From NCBI RefSeq assembly GCF_025377685.1, contig NZ_JACEHK010000012.1, positions 40,237 to 104,236 of the forward strand: a stretch of 64,000 nt of DNA, given 5' to 3'. Positions 1 to 9,038 of this stretch are shown here, one piece after another (position 1 is the first letter of the stretch; each line of letters begins with the position of its first letter). The translations under genes were made by a program, and so were the position numbers. The stretch comes from Anaerobacillus sp. CMMVII. GTDB lineage: Bacteria > Bacillota > Bacilli > Bacillales > Anaerobacillaceae. The notes under the pieces are model-generated. The model searched no databases and was not told the origin of the DNA. It worked only from the letters and a program-made list of their open reading frames with translations.

Positions 1-284
1 GATAAGTCCACCCTACTTGGTTCACCGTACAATTGTACAAGGGAATCTACATCCTTACCAATTAGTTTATGAAGGCCATCCTCATGTAAATAAGTATCAT
101 TTTGCTCAGCACTTAATTCAGGTTGAGGCACAAAGAATGGTAATTCATCTTCCTCAACAATATCCCCCTTTATTAAGGCATTTTCGTTTTCATTCTGCAG
201 TAGCTTGTCCATAAAAAAGGCATAAAATAAAGTGATTGCTAGGAAGAAAAAGATGAAAAACAATCCATACCCTATTTTTCTCAT
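1..284 (-). CDS. ylbC: YlbC-like protein, N-terminal part (runs off left edge)
   Basis: The reading frame starts at ATG 284 behind the ribosome site AGAGGAGA and runs off the window, so only about 94 residues are seen. Residues 1-25 form one hydrophobic segment (signal anchor) after MRKIGYG. An acidic linker follows, then HKLIGKDVDSLVQLYGEPSR, typical of the CAP-associated N-terminal domain of B. subtilis YlbC, whose C-terminal half is a CAP/SCP domain (not visible here). It lies next to ylbB as in B. subtilis, which supports the name. The molecular function of YlbC is unknown; a membrane-anchored extracellular protein is the reasonable inference. Confidence 0.75.
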   Translation of the reverse strand, partial: MRKIGYGLFFIFFFLAITLFYAFFMDKLLQNENENALIKGDIVEEDELPFFVPQPELSAEQNDTYLHEDGLHKLIGKDVDSLVQLYGEPSRVDL

Positions 285-340
285 GTAGTTCTCCTCTCTG
301 TGAAGAAATTTTACGTATTATTCTGCATATCTTTATTAAA

Positions 341-502
341 GGCTCTTTTCGTAAACTTTGTTGCTATTCACTAGCTTTATGTGTTGACTCAGTAACTTGC
401 CTTACTCAGTCAACTAACAAGTTTGAAGAAAAGATGCCCACCAAACCTTGTGTTATACCCTATGATGCATAGTTGAAAAGCAACATTTATTAGAAAACAG
501 CT
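341..502. repeat. MITE-like element, core type C (copy 1)
   Basis: The left end GGCTCTTTTCGTAAACTTTG and the right end GCAACATTTATTAGAAAACAGC are imperfect inverted repeats shared with more than ten other places in the window. The core contains an AAGAAAAGATGCCCACC stretch that corresponds, in reverse complement, to the core of the copies at 13318 and 24172. The flanks TTATTAAA and TTATACAA are only weakly alike, so this is an old copy. It fills most of the gap between ylbC and ylbB. Confidence 0.7.
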
Positions 503-596
503 TTATACAAACATTGTTCTTCTCTATATATGTATTTTCCTGCAAGTTTTTTATGCTAATAAATTGGTTATTTCGAGAATTTTCTTAGAAAAATAA

Positions 597-624
597 AATA
601 CCACCCGTATTTGGGTGGTATTTA
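597..624 (-). terminator. Rho-independent terminator of ylbB
   Basis: Ten-pair stem AATACCACCC / GGGTGGTATT with a 6-nt loop, followed on the minus strand by a T-rich run. It lies directly after the ylbB stop codon. Confidence 0.85.
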
Positions 625-632
625 CTATTATT

Positions 633-1061
633 TTAATGGTGAACCTGTGGGCTTTCTGAAATCTCAGATAAAGCGTATCCTGCCTCATCGTCAGATCCGT
701 CGTTTACTGCTAAATCACCTAATGAGCAAATACCAACTAAGCGGTTGTTTTCTACAATTGGTAATCGTCTAATTTGATGTTTAGCCATTAGATTTGCAGC
801 CTCTTCAATACTCATGCCAGGATCTGCAGTTATTAAGTGCTCACTCATAATATCGGTAACTCTCGTAGAATTGGGACGTTTTTCTGCTACCCCTCTAATA
901 ACGATATCTCGATCAGTAATCATTCCTAATAAATGATCGTTTTCACAAATAGGAATAGCTCCAACGTCTAAATCCTTCATTTTTACTGCGACTTCATAAA
1001 CGTTATCTAATGGTGTACAATACTCTACATTTGAAGTCATAACATCACGTACATGGTTCAT
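633..1061 (-). CDS. ylbB: CBS-domain protein YlbB
   Basis: A 142-residue protein made of two CBS motifs (about residues 8-60 and 75-130), with the repeated pattern GAIPICENDHLLGMITDRDI and RRLPIVENNRLVGI. CBS pairs bind adenosine ligands and act as energy or ion sensors; a stand-alone pair like this probably regulates a partner protein, which is not known. The ATG at 1061 is preferred over an upstream ATG because TAGGAGG lies 7 bases before it. It is next to ylbC as in B. subtilis and has its own terminator. Confidence 0.9.
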   Translation of the reverse strand: MNHVRDVMTSNVEYCTPLDNVYEVAVKMKDLDVGAIPICENDHLLGMITDRDIVIRGVAEKRPNSTRVTDIMSEHLITADPGMSIEEAANLMAKHQIRRLPIVENNRLVGICSLGDLAVNDGSDDEAGYALSEISESPQVHH

Positions 1062-1153
1062 ATTAAAGCCTCCTAAAAAATTATTACATACATTACTTAA
1101 TATGTCCTCATGATACATTTTTATAAATATTCCTTTCGTTAATAAAGCGATTT

Positions 1154-2326
1154 TTAATTTATTGAGTTCTGCAATAAGCTATTTTTTATTTTTAGCCATT
1201 CAGGTTTATTAACGTCACCAATCCATTGTCCAAAAACTGGATTTCCTCCTCCTTTACCGCCAACGTTTTCCTTCAATAGCTGAATACACGTCGCTACATT
1301 AAATAATTGGGAGCTAGAGGATGCGAAGATCCACGTTTTTTGCTTTATATTTTGAAAAATAACGACTCTATTGCCACCTTCGATCACAATTTTTGCCAAA
1401 TCCTTCATTTCCTGAAGTGGCCTGTCTTCCCAACTATATTCAACTACTTCTTCCCCTAAGTTCATCAAGCTTTCAGCCTCATGATATATTTCCTTTTCGT
1501 AAAGTGTTTGATAATTCTTTTTTAGGAGTTGGTGTCCTTGATGAAAGTTAGAAAATCTTTCGGCCACTAATGATGGAGAAACATTTAATTTTTTACTAAC
1601 CTCTGTTACGGCGGAGAAGATTTCTTGAAAATATGTATATGCCCTTAATCCACAAACGAAGGACAAACGCACATTCTGTTTATACTTTTCCCAACCGAGA
1701 ATTTTTATTAAACCTAACTCTCCTAACATTGTTACATGAGTGCCACAGCATGTAGACCTGTCAATCCCCTCAATTTCAACAAATCGTACAAATGCGGGAG
1801 TTTCTTTTAATTTGGATAATTTCTCTTGCTCTACTTCATCATAAGGTAAGACATATGTTTCAATAGGTCGATTTTCAAATATGTATTGGGTAATTTTTCG
1901 TTCAACTTCTAAGATTTGATTACTTTTCAAATCACTTGTATTTAGATCGATCGTACAAACATCTTTTCCTAAATGAAAAGAAACTGTCTTAATTTCGAAC
2001 AACTCAAGCCAGACAGCTGACAAAAGGTGTTGTCCTGTATGTTGTTGCATGTGGTCGAATCGGCGGTCGAAATCAACCTTCATTTTTATCCGTTTTTTTT
2101 CAATGGTTCCATCTATTTTATGGTAAATTTCATCACCAATAAGTTGAACATCTAATACTGGCTTATCATCGATCACACCATAGTCAGAAGGCTGACCACC
2201 GCCTTCTGGATAAAAAATGGTTTGGTCAAATGAAAACCACTTTTCATCGTTTATCATTTTTGAATTTTTGAAAATCGCGGTGTATTCTTTCATATAAGGA
2301 TCATTCTCAAATATCTTTTTTGTCAT
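1154..2326 (-). CDS. Alanyl-tRNA editing protein, long AlaX type
   Basis: A 390-residue stand-alone editing enzyme related to the editing half of alanyl-tRNA synthetase. It should hydrolyse Ser-tRNA(Ala) or Gly-tRNA(Ala) in the cytosol. Visible metal-site motifs are HTGQH at about residue 97 and CCGTH at about 200, the classic HxxxH and CxxxH of the SAD domain. The C-terminal part ends in GGKGGGNPVFGQ, a DHHA1 signature, which makes it the long AlaX form. The start at ATG 2326 is chosen for the AAGGATGAG upstream; an in-frame ATG at 2359 has no ribosome site. Not part of the conserved B. subtilis block. Confidence 0.88.
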   Translation of the reverse strand: MTKKIFENDPYMKEYTAIFKNSKMINDEKWFSFDQTIFYPEGGGQPSDYGVIDDKPVLDVQLIGDEIYHKIDGTIEKKRIKMKVDFDRRFDHMQQHTGQHLLSAVWLELFEIKTVSFHLGKDVCTIDLNTSDLKSNQILEVERKITQYIFENRPIETYVLPYDEVEQEKLSKLKETPAFVRFVEIEGIDRSTCCGTHVTMLGELGLIKILGWEKYKQNVRLSFVCGLRAYTYFQEIFSAVTEVSKKLNVSPSLVAERFSNFHQGHQLLKKNYQTLYEKEIYHEAESLMNLGEEVVEYSWEDRPLQEMKDLAKIVIEGGNRVVIFQNIKQKTWIFASSSSQLFNVATCIQLLKENVGGKGGGNPVFGQWIGDVNKPEWLKIKNSLLQNSIN

Positions 2327-2451
2327 TTTTCTCATCCTTTTTGTTCTGAATTCAATCATTTTTTTTTACATACAGTCATTTTAATTGCATCTTCTTTCTT
2401 TTCATACTATCATATTTAAATAGGCTAGCTTACATAATAGGAGGGTTATAT

Positions 2452-2801
2452 ATGAAATTTGAAGAAACAGGTTTAACAGGTAAAGAAGTTGAATTTTCTG
2501 AAGCCGAGCATGTATTAGCTGAAGCAGGCTTTGTTCATGCTGGACAATGGGACTATGAACGCGTAACATTTGACTATAAATTTGACGATTTAGTAAATGA
2601 AGATGTCTATTACTTAAGAGTGCAAGCTTATGCTGTTAAAGGTGAAATTCCATCTCCGTATTCCGTAATTAAATTTTAGATCCTATTCTTGGGAAACATT
2701 ACTACCCACACGGTGTGGAATATGCTGACGAAAAATTCCCAAAACATATTTTAGACAAATGTAATAAGAAGCTAGAACAAATTGCTACTTTATTAAAATA
2801 A
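2452..2801 (+). pseudogene. YugN-like family gene, broken by a 1-base frameshift
   Basis: The first 75 residues (GQWDYERVTFDYKFDDL, YYLRVQAYAVKGEIPSPYSV) match the YugN-like family, and the frame then stops at 2677-2679. In the next frame the sequence continues straight on as LDPILGKHYYPHGVEYADEK and ends at 2801. Adding one T to the TTTT at about 2675 restores one protein of about 116 residues, the usual family length. The ribosome site GGAGGG is good. The function of the family is unknown. Either the gene is freshly broken or one base is missing from the sequence. Confidence 0.8.
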
Positions 2802-2817
2802 TAAAGTTCTAAAAATA

Positions 2818-2855
2818 AAAAAAGCGTATGAGCTATTTAGTTCATACGCCTTTTT
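2818..2855. terminator. Bidirectional terminator
   Basis: Stem GCGTATGA / TCATACGC (2824-2831 and 2842-2849) flanked by an A run on the left and T5 on the right, so it can serve both the YugN-like gene (+) and the Asp23-like gene (-). Confidence 0.85.
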
Positions 2856-3199
2856 ATGCCTCATTTATTATTTGATTGACAATTACGTTTACTTCCTCGA
2901 CAGGAAAGCCCGTAAATAATTCTACATGGTTTTTAATGATTTGTTGTAGTTCATGAATTGTTTTTGGTATGTTCTTTCCGTAAAACAATCCCAACTTGCA
3001 TAGTAATTGTGAACTTACCGTTATTAGTTTGAATTTTGATAGCATTTTTACCGATCTTTACTTTCTCCAGTAATTTCCCTTTTATAGATGACGAACATAC
3101 CGTAACGCCGTCAACTTCAGTTAGCGCAATTTCTGCTATTATTTTGATGACCTCATCTACAATCGATAATTCACCTTTTTCCAAGCTCATTTCTAACAT
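2854..3199 (-). pseudogene. Asp23/Gls24-family small protein, frameshifted
   Basis: The first part (ELSIVDEVIKIIAEIALTEV, DGVTVCSS, FTITMQVGIV) is the Asp23/Gls24 envelope-stress domain. The expected continuation YGKNIPKTIHELQQIIKNHV and EEVNVIVNQIINEA lies in another frame downstream. Removing one T from the run of four near 2988 joins them as MQVGIVYGKNIPKT, giving about 114 residues, the normal length of a single domain. Family members are cytosolic or membrane-associated and linked to cell-envelope homeostasis. The start at ATG 3199 has AAGGAGGG upstream. The gene stands alone, divergent from the YtvI-like gene. Confidence 0.8.
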
Positions 3200-3319
3200 A
3201 AAAATCCCTCCTTAACAAATTGTTCATATAACGATAACGTTTCTAGACATTTCACTGTAAATTTACTTAAATAAATAATATAATAAAGATATGTTGTTTT
3301 TGTATGAGAGGAGTTTAAA

Positions 3320-4353
3320 ATGGCCGCTTTATTATCTAAGAAAAACATTATTATTTTTACAACAATACTAGTAATTTTAATTGTGGGGTATTTTATTTTA
3401 CCGGTCTCAGTCCCAATTATCGCTGCACTAGTAACTGCGTTGCTCTTAGCTCCGATTGTTAACTTTTTTGTATTGAAGATTAAAGTCAAAAGAGGCTTTG
3501 CGGTTTTCATTGTGTTTATGATATTTTTATGCTTCATAGGCTTGACTGGTTACTTAATTACCACAAAAGCTATCACCCAAGCTGACTATTTTGTAAAAAA
3601 TCTACCAACCTACATTTCGCATGTTCATAATGCCTGGTGGGATTTTGAAGCAAATATAAACGATAAGTTTGAAGATATTCCAAAAAATCTAACAGATGAA
3701 ATTAGTATTTATGTCGAACAATCTTTTATGACGTTAAGACGTACAGCAAGTAGCAGGAACATTGTAGGAGATGTAACTTCTCTTATTACAAAAATACCTG
3801 CATATTTAGTCTCAATTATTGTTTATTTAATTGCTCTTTATTTATTTTTATTGGAGTTACCGAAACTAAAAGAGCAAATTTTCTCTCACTTATCTGATAG
3901 AACCAAAGACAAAGTCCAATTTATGAGTTCTAGACTCTCTTATGTGATATTTGGATTTATTAAAGCACAGTTTTTAGTGAGTATTATTATTTTTATCGTT
4001 TCATTAATTGGGCTCTTGTTAATCATACCTGAAGTAGCGTTATTAATGGCATTTATCATCTGGATTATCGACTTTATTCCACTGATTGGATCCATTGCTA
4101 TTTTAGCTCCTTGGGCTATTTATCATCTAATTGCTGGTAACACGGCTCTAGCTACACAATTACTTATTCTTGCTGCGATTCTCTTGGTAATTAGACGAAC
4201 AGTAGAGCCTAAGTAATGGGACATCAAATCGGTTTGTCTCCGCTTGCAACATTAATTGCAATGTATATTGGTTTGCAATTATTAGGCGTCGTTGGTTTTA
4301 TCGTCGGACCTCTTGTCGTTATTTTATTCACCTCTGCGAAGAAGCAGGTATAA
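3320..4353 (+). pseudogene. ytvI: AI-2E/YtvI-family membrane protein, frameshifted
   Basis: A polytopic membrane protein of the AI-2E transporter superfamily with about seven hydrophobic segments and the C-terminal family signature near IDFIPLIGSIAILAPWAIY. The frame stops at 4216 after RRTVEPK, but the next frame carries on as VMGHQIGLSPLATLIAMYIG and ends KKQV at 4353. One extra G before TAATGGG restores a protein of about 345 residues, near the family norm. In B. subtilis YtvI is a sporulation-linked member; assignment to that subfamily is inferred from the sequence flavour. Ribosome site GAGAGGAG. Confidence 0.75.
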
Positions 4354-4374
4354 TTAAATTAAACTTCAAAATAT

Positions 4375-4404
4375 AAAAGGTCTGGCAAGATGCCAGACCT
4401 TTTT
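4375..4404. terminator. Bidirectional terminator
   Basis: Perfect 13-pair stem AAAAGGTCTGGCA / TGCCAGACCTTTT with a 3-nt loop. It sits between the YtvI-like gene (+) and ctaM (-). Confidence 0.9.
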
Positions 4405-4480
4405 CTTATAAATAACTTGTCCAACTCCATAGTAACTACATAACCGCCTTCCATGGAGTATGCATACATCTCCTACAATC

Positions 4481-4933
4481 TTAAAAACCCCAAATAGCTC
4501 TAAAGACGTTTGTAACTTCTCCAGGCGGATAGATCACATACAGCAGAAAATACACAGCAATTCCTGAAGAAGCACTAAAAAACCATATGACAGACGTTAT
4601 AGGCCCTATCTTACGATGCAACTTTAAATTATTTTTATATCCTGAAACAAGCGCTATAATTCCTAAAACTGCCGCAGTAGTTGCAAGACTAATATGAAAA
4701 ATCAAGAAGATCGTGTAGTAGATTTTCACTTCTTCTGGACCACCAAAAGCAGTACTTCCTACAAAAACAGTTTTTGCTACATACGTAATAAAGAAGATGG
4801 TCGCAAATAGGGCTCCTAGGAACATCATCTTTTTATGCTGTTCTATCTTTCTTCTTGCAACTGTAACCCATCCTAAAGCTACAAAAACAGCGCTAATTCC
4901 AATAAAAATTGTACTTATTAATGGCAATAACAA
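4481..4933 (-). CDS. ctaM: CtaM (YozB/DUF420), cytochrome aa3 maturation protein
   Basis: A 150-residue protein with four hydrophobic segments and the DUF420 pattern: ARRKIEQHKKMM near residue 27, IFHISLATTAA and LHRKIGP. It carries conserved histidines on the membrane face. In Staphylococcus the homologue CtaM is needed for functional haem-A oxidases; B. subtilis calls it YozB. Its place directly beyond ctaF fits a role in assembly of the adjacent caa3 oxidase. The start is read as TTG 4933 because AGGAGG lies eight bases upstream. ctaG, which follows ctaF in B. subtilis, is not present here. Confidence 0.85.
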   Translation of the reverse strand: MLLPLISTIFIGISAVFVALGWVTVARRKIEQHKKMMFLGALFATIFFITYVAKTVFVGSTAFGGPEEVKIYYTIFLIFHISLATTAAVLGIIALVSGYKNNLKLHRKIGPITSVIWFFSASSGIAVYFLLYVIYPPGEVTNVFRAIWGF

Positions 4934-5103
4934 ATCCGACTCCTCCTTCCGTCAATTATCCACTATTATTTTACCATGTGATTTTCGTCACACCACATGT
5001 AGAGTTTGACATATTTCGAACATATTTACAGTGCATTTTTAGTTTTGCTTCGTAGTTTACTTCGATAACACTAAACTATTCACTCTACCTTTACACTCAT
5101 AAA

Positions 5104-5140
5104 GAAGAAGCTGACACATTTAAAATGTAGTCAGCTTTCT
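5104..5140 (-). terminator. Terminator of the cta operon
   Basis: Stem AAGCTGAC / GTCAGCTT (5108-5115 and 5130-5137), extended by an inner ACATTT/AAATGT pairing and flanked by A- and T-rich tracts. It lies about 40 bp after the restored ctaF stop. Confidence 0.8.
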
Positions 5141-5178
5141 CTTTCTTCTTTGATATACAGATTAGAATTTTACTACAC

Positions 5179-5504
5179 CTAAAGTAGCATTAATGCTGCT
5201 ACCATAGGAATGATAATTACAATCCCTGATAACATGAATGCATTTGGCCATTCATGGCCTTTTTGGTTTAAGTGCATAAATAGTATAGTTGTAAAATAAC
5301 CTGAACAGCAGCAAGAATTAAAATAAATGGTACCGCGAATGATGCAGGAATGATATCACTTGCAATCGCTAAGAAAGCTAATGCTGTAAAGAAAATCATT
5401 AAGGCAAATGTAATAATTTGATGTTTCATTTCCCGCTCAAGCTTTAACTTCTCACTTGTTGAAAGTTTGATCTGAGGTTCATTTGAATTAAGATTTGATC
5501 CCAT
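5179..5504 (-). pseudogene. ctaF: Cytochrome caa3 oxidase subunit IV (CtaF), frameshifted
   Basis: Small membrane subunit of the caa3 quinol-independent terminal oxidase. Residues 1-75 contain two hydrophobic helices and end at VILQLYYLCT with a stop. The expected third part, MHLNQKGHEWPNAFMLSGIV and then IPMVAALMLL, is in the next frame and ends at 5179. One missing T in the TTT of the LYYF codons explains this. The restored protein is about 108 residues, the normal CtaF length. The gene starts four bases after ctaE stops and has GGAGG upstream. As the other oxidase genes are intact, a sequencing error is more likely than gene loss. Confidence 0.85.
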
Positions 5505-5508
5505 TCAT

Positions 5509-6126
5509 CTATCCTCCTATTCCCATTAAATATACAACTGTGAAGATGAATACCCATACTACGTCAATAAAGTGCCAATAAAGACTAGCTAAATAGAATT
5601 TAGGAGCATTAGTTAACGTTAAACCACCTTTACGGTAACGAATTAATAGGGTAATAATCCAACTTACACCAAACGCAACGTGGGCACCATGGAAACCTAC
5701 TAATGTGTAAAACGCAGAACCAAATGCACTAGTCGTAAATCCTAAGCCATTATTAAGATAATCATAAAACTCATAAATTTCAAGCCCAAGGAATGATAAA
5801 CCTAAAGCAACTGTTACCCACATCCAAATGAGCATCCCTTTATAATTACCCTTTTTCATCGCAATCATTGCAAAAACACTCGTTAAACTACTTGTTAAAA
5901 GAATCATTGTTGCAACAAATACTAATGGTAAGTGGAATAAATCGGCAGCAGATGGACCTCCTGCAGTACCATTACGCAATCCTAAATAGGTTCCAAATAA
6001 ACTTGCAAAAAGAACTGTTTCTCCACCTAAGAAGAACCAAAACCCTAAGAATTTATTTTTCCCTTCAAGAGTTGCCTTTTCAGGATTTGGAGGTAGTACG
6101 CCACTTTCATGATGTACATGAGCCAT
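5509..6126 (-). CDS. ctaE: Cytochrome caa3 oxidase subunit III
   Basis: A 205-residue integral membrane subunit of the haem-copper oxidase with five predicted helices. Family landmarks are FWFFLGGETVLFASLFGTYL near residue 30, the GFHGAHVAFGVSW segment near 145 and LYWHFIDVVWVFIFTVVYL at the end. Subunit III stabilises the catalytic subunit and the proton channel entrance. TAAGGAGGTAAG precedes the ATG, which starts one base after the ctaD stop, so translation is probably coupled. It is part of ctaCDEF on the minus strand. Confidence 0.95.
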   Translation of the reverse strand: MAHVHHESGVLPPNPEKATLEGKNKFLGFWFFLGGETVLFASLFGTYLGLRNGTAGGPSAADLFHLPLVFVATMILLTSSLTSVFAMIAMKKGNYKGMLIWMWVTVALGLSFLGLEIYEFYDYLNNGLGFTTSAFGSAFYTLVGFHGAHVAFGVSWIITLLIRYRKGGLTLTNAPKFYLASLYWHFIDVVWVFIFTVVYLMGIGG

Positions 6127-6127
6127 A

Positions 6128-7960
6128 TTATCTTACCTCCTTATCTGGTTCAATTTGATCAACAGGAATATGGTATCCATGATCTTCTTTTACAGATCTG
6201 ACAAACATACAACCAAATGTAATTCCAAGTCCTATAATTGAAATTACATACGTGTGATAAATAAATCCAAAACTTGCAATAAACAAACCGATAGACATGA
6301 TTAATGGTAGAATTGAGCCATTTGGCATATGGATTTCACCTAGTGGTTCTGCAACAGGTAATCTCTTATTGCCTTTTGATTTTTCATACCATAAAGCGTC
6401 TAACTCACGTACAACTGGCGTTTGTGCAAAATTGTATTCTTTTACTGGTGTTGAAGTTGCCCACTCAAGCGTACGACCATCCCATGGGTCACTAACAGCT
6501 TTGTTGTTTCTTGAAACAAAGATATTTACAAGAAGTAAGATGAAAGCAACTGCCATAAAGAATGCACCAATCGTACTAATAAAGTTTAAGTCGTTTAAGC
6601 CTTGACCATCTAAATATGAAGCTACACGTCTTGGCATTCCCATAAGACCAAGGAAGTGCTGAACAAAAAACGTTAAATGGAACCCGATGAAGAATAACCA
6701 GAAAAACCATCTACCTAATTTCTCGTCAAGCATTGTTCCAAATATTTTTGGCCACCAGTAGAAAGTACCGGCGAATAAACCAAACACAACACCACCAATA
6801 ATTACATAGTGGAAGTGAGCTACTACGAAGTACGTGTCGTGGAACTGGTAGTTAGCTGCTGATGTAGCAAGCATTACGCCAGTAACTCCACCAAGTACGA
6901 ATGAAGGAATAAATCCTAAAGCAAACAAGTTCGCTGTTGTAAAACTGATTCTTCCACCCCAAAGTGTCAGTAACCAGTTAAAGATCTTAATCCCTGTCGG
7001 AACAGCAATCGCCATCGTCGCTACTGCAAAAATTGCATTAGCTACAGGACCCATACCAACTGTGAACATATGGTGCGCCCACACCATAAATCCTAAGAAA
7101 CCGATAATTAACGTCGCAAAGACCATTGCACTGTATCCGAATAAGCGTTTTTTCGAAAAAGTTGATAGTACTTCTGAGAAGATACCAAACGCTGGTAAAA
7201 CTAAGATATACACTTCTGGATGCCCAAATATCCAGAATAAATGTTGCCAAATAACAACGTTACCGCCCGCTTCAACAATAAAGTAGTTAGCGCCGAATAG
7301 ACGTTCAAACATTAGTAAGAATAAACCAACTGTTAAAGCTGGGAATGCGAATAAAATTAGTGCTGAAGCTACAAACGTACTCCAAGTAAATAAAGGCATT
7401 TTCATCATTGTCATGCCTGGTGCTCTCATTGTAATAATCGTTACAAGGAAGTTAATCCCCCCGATTAATGTTCCTGCACCACTAATTTGTAGACCAAGTA
7501 CATAATAATCTAAACCTGTACTTGCATATGCTGCACTAGATAATGGAACGTATGCTGTCCAACCTGCATCAGGGGCTCCCCCAAAGAACCAACTGAGGTT
7601 AAGCAAGATTCCACCAGATAAAAACAACCAAAAACCTAGCGAATTTAAGAATGGGAATGCAACGTCTCTTGCACCAATTTGTAAAGGTACAATAAAGTTC
7701 ATAAACCCAAATAATAATGGCATAGCAGCTAAAAAGATCATTGTTGTACCATGCATTGTAATTAGCTCGTTAAACGCTTGCGCGCTAACAAAGTTTGACT
7801 CTGGGAACATTAGCTGAATTCGTATTAACATGGCTTCAAGTCCACCTAACACGAAGAAAAATGCACCGGCAACCAAATACATAATTCCAATTTTCTTATG
7901 GTCTACCGTTGTTAGCCAATCCCAAAGTGCGCTTTTTTTCATAGCCACTGAGTTCGACAA
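6128..7960 (-). CDS. ctaD: Cytochrome caa3 oxidase subunit I
   Basis: The catalytic subunit, 610 residues and about 13 membrane helices, reduces oxygen at the haem a3-CuB site and pumps protons. Ligand motifs are visible: HPEVYILVLPAFGI with the cross-linked His/Tyr region, the HH pair in VWAHHMF (CuB), and HDTYFVVAHFHYV, whose histidines bind haem a3 and haem a. The start is TTG 7960, since AAGGAGG stands nine bases upstream and the next ATG is six codons inside. Full length for the family. Confidence 0.96.
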   Translation of the reverse strand: MSNSVAMKKSALWDWLTTVDHKKIGIMYLVAGAFFFVLGGLEAMLIRIQLMFPESNFVSAQAFNELITMHGTTMIFLAAMPLLFGFMNFIVPLQIGARDVAFPFLNSLGFWLFLSGGILLNLSWFFGGAPDAGWTAYVPLSSAAYASTGLDYYVLGLQISGAGTLIGGINFLVTIITMRAPGMTMMKMPLFTWSTFVASALILFAFPALTVGLFLLMFERLFGANYFIVEAGGNVVIWQHLFWIFGHPEVYILVLPAFGIFSEVLSTFSKKRLFGYSAMVFATLIIGFLGFMVWAHHMFTVGMGPVANAIFAVATMAIAVPTGIKIFNWLLTLWGGRISFTTANLFALGFIPSFVLGGVTGVMLATSAANYQFHDTYFVVAHFHYVIIGGVVFGLFAGTFYWWPKIFGTMLDEKLGRWFFWLFFIGFHLTFFVQHFLGLMGMPRRVASYLDGQGLNDLNFISTIGAFFMAVAFILLLVNIFVSRNNKAVSDPWDGRTLEWATSTPVKEYNFAQTPVVRELDALWYEKSKGNKRLPVAEPLGEIHMPNGSILPLIMSIGLFIASFGFIYHTYVISIIGLGITFGCMFVRSVKEDHGYHIPVDQIEPDKEVR

Positions 7961-7984
7961 TATATTTACCTCCTTTTCTCTCGG

Positions 7985-8995
7985 TTAGTCTAGGACTTTT
8001 AAGCCCTTCATATATTCGATTAAAGCTTTCATTTCTTCATCATTTAAGTGATTAAACGCCGGCATTTTATTACCAGGTTTTGTTTTTTCCGGAAAACGAA
8101 TCCATTCTTCCAAATTCTCATCATTGAATTCTAAAAATCCAGCAATTACTGTTCTTTCACCAAAGTTTGTTAAATCAGGACCACCTACAGCCGGATTCCC
8201 ACCAACTCCACCTACAGCATGACAGCCGATACAGCTAGCTTGGAATACTTCACGGCCAGCTTCCGCTACCTGTGTTGCAGGCTCTTGCTCTGGCTGACTC
8301 ATGTTTGTTGCCCACGCTTCAAAAACTTCAGGTTCAACTGCAATAACCTTGAAATCCATTAACCAGTGTGCTTCACCACAAAGCTCTGTACATTTCCCTT
8401 TATAAATTCCAGGGTTTTCTGCTTTAATCCACATTTCATTGGTAATACCAGGAACATTATCCTGTTTACCAGCTAATGCCGGAACCCAGAATGAATGCAT
8501 GACATCAGAAGCTTCAAGATTAACAATAATTTTAGTACCTGTTGGAATGTACATATCCTGACCAGCGACTACATTATGATCTGGATACTCAAATTCCCAC
8601 CAGAATTGGTGTCCTGTTACGTTCACCGTAATTGAGTTTTCGTCAGGTTCAACATCTGCTAATGTAAACGTGTCCATGACGTTAGGGATTGCAATAATAA
8701 TTAGTAAGATAATTGGCACTGTTGTCCAGATAATTTCTAGAGTGTGATTACCTTCGACTTGTTTTGGAATATGTGTGTCACCCGGCTTCTCTCTATAACG
8801 CCAAAGAACAAATGCAAAGATAGCAAACACAACCACAATTACAAAAATCATTACGTAAAGACTAAGCTTAATTAGTGATAATTGCATCTCTGCGACTGGT
8901 CCTTGAGGATCAAGAGCCGTTAAATTCACTTCACCACAGCCCGCAAGCAACAACAAGAGTGCTGTTAACGGGAGTAGTCTGCTAAGTTGTTTCAT
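7985..8995 (-). CDS. ctaC: Cytochrome caa3 oxidase subunit II with fused cytochrome c
   Basis: A lipoprotein with lipobox LLLAGC (cysteine about residue 20), two membrane helices, then an extracellular cupredoxin domain. The CuA ligands are seen in VMHSFWVPAL and CTELCGEAHWLM. A fused C-terminal cytochrome c domain carries CIGCH (about residue 256) and a late methionine in KMPAFNHL as likely axial ligand. It takes electrons from cytochrome c into CuA; the fusion is what makes this a caa3 oxidase. ATG 8995 and TTG 8998 are both possible starts behind GGGGAGG. First gene of ctaCDEF. Confidence 0.95.
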   Translation of the reverse strand: MKQLSRLLPLTALLLLLAGCGEVNLTALDPQGPVAEMQLSLIKLSLYVMIFVIVVVFAIFAFVLWRYREKPGDTHIPKQVEGNHTLEIIWTTVPIILLIIIAIPNVMDTFTLADVEPDENSITVNVTGHQFWWEFEYPDHNVVAGQDMYIPTGTKIIVNLEASDVMHSFWVPALAGKQDNVPGITNEMWIKAENPGIYKGKCTELCGEAHWLMDFKVIAVEPEVFEAWATNMSQPEQEPATQVAEAGREVFQASCIGCHAVGGVGGNPAVGGPDLTNFGERTVIAGFLEFNDENLEEWIRFPEKTKPGNKMPAFNHLNDEEMKALIEYMKGLKVLD

Positions 8996-9038
8996 CAAAG
9001 TTGTAAACCTCCCCTTTTTTTATTTTGATTATTTATGT

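Noticed and set aside
2452..4353. Programmed ribosomal frameshifting in the small genes at the left end
   Set aside because: No slippery heptamer or pseudoknot is evident at the break points, the breaks need both + and - shifts, and unrelated genes across the window show the same kind of lesion. A sequence error explains all of them better.
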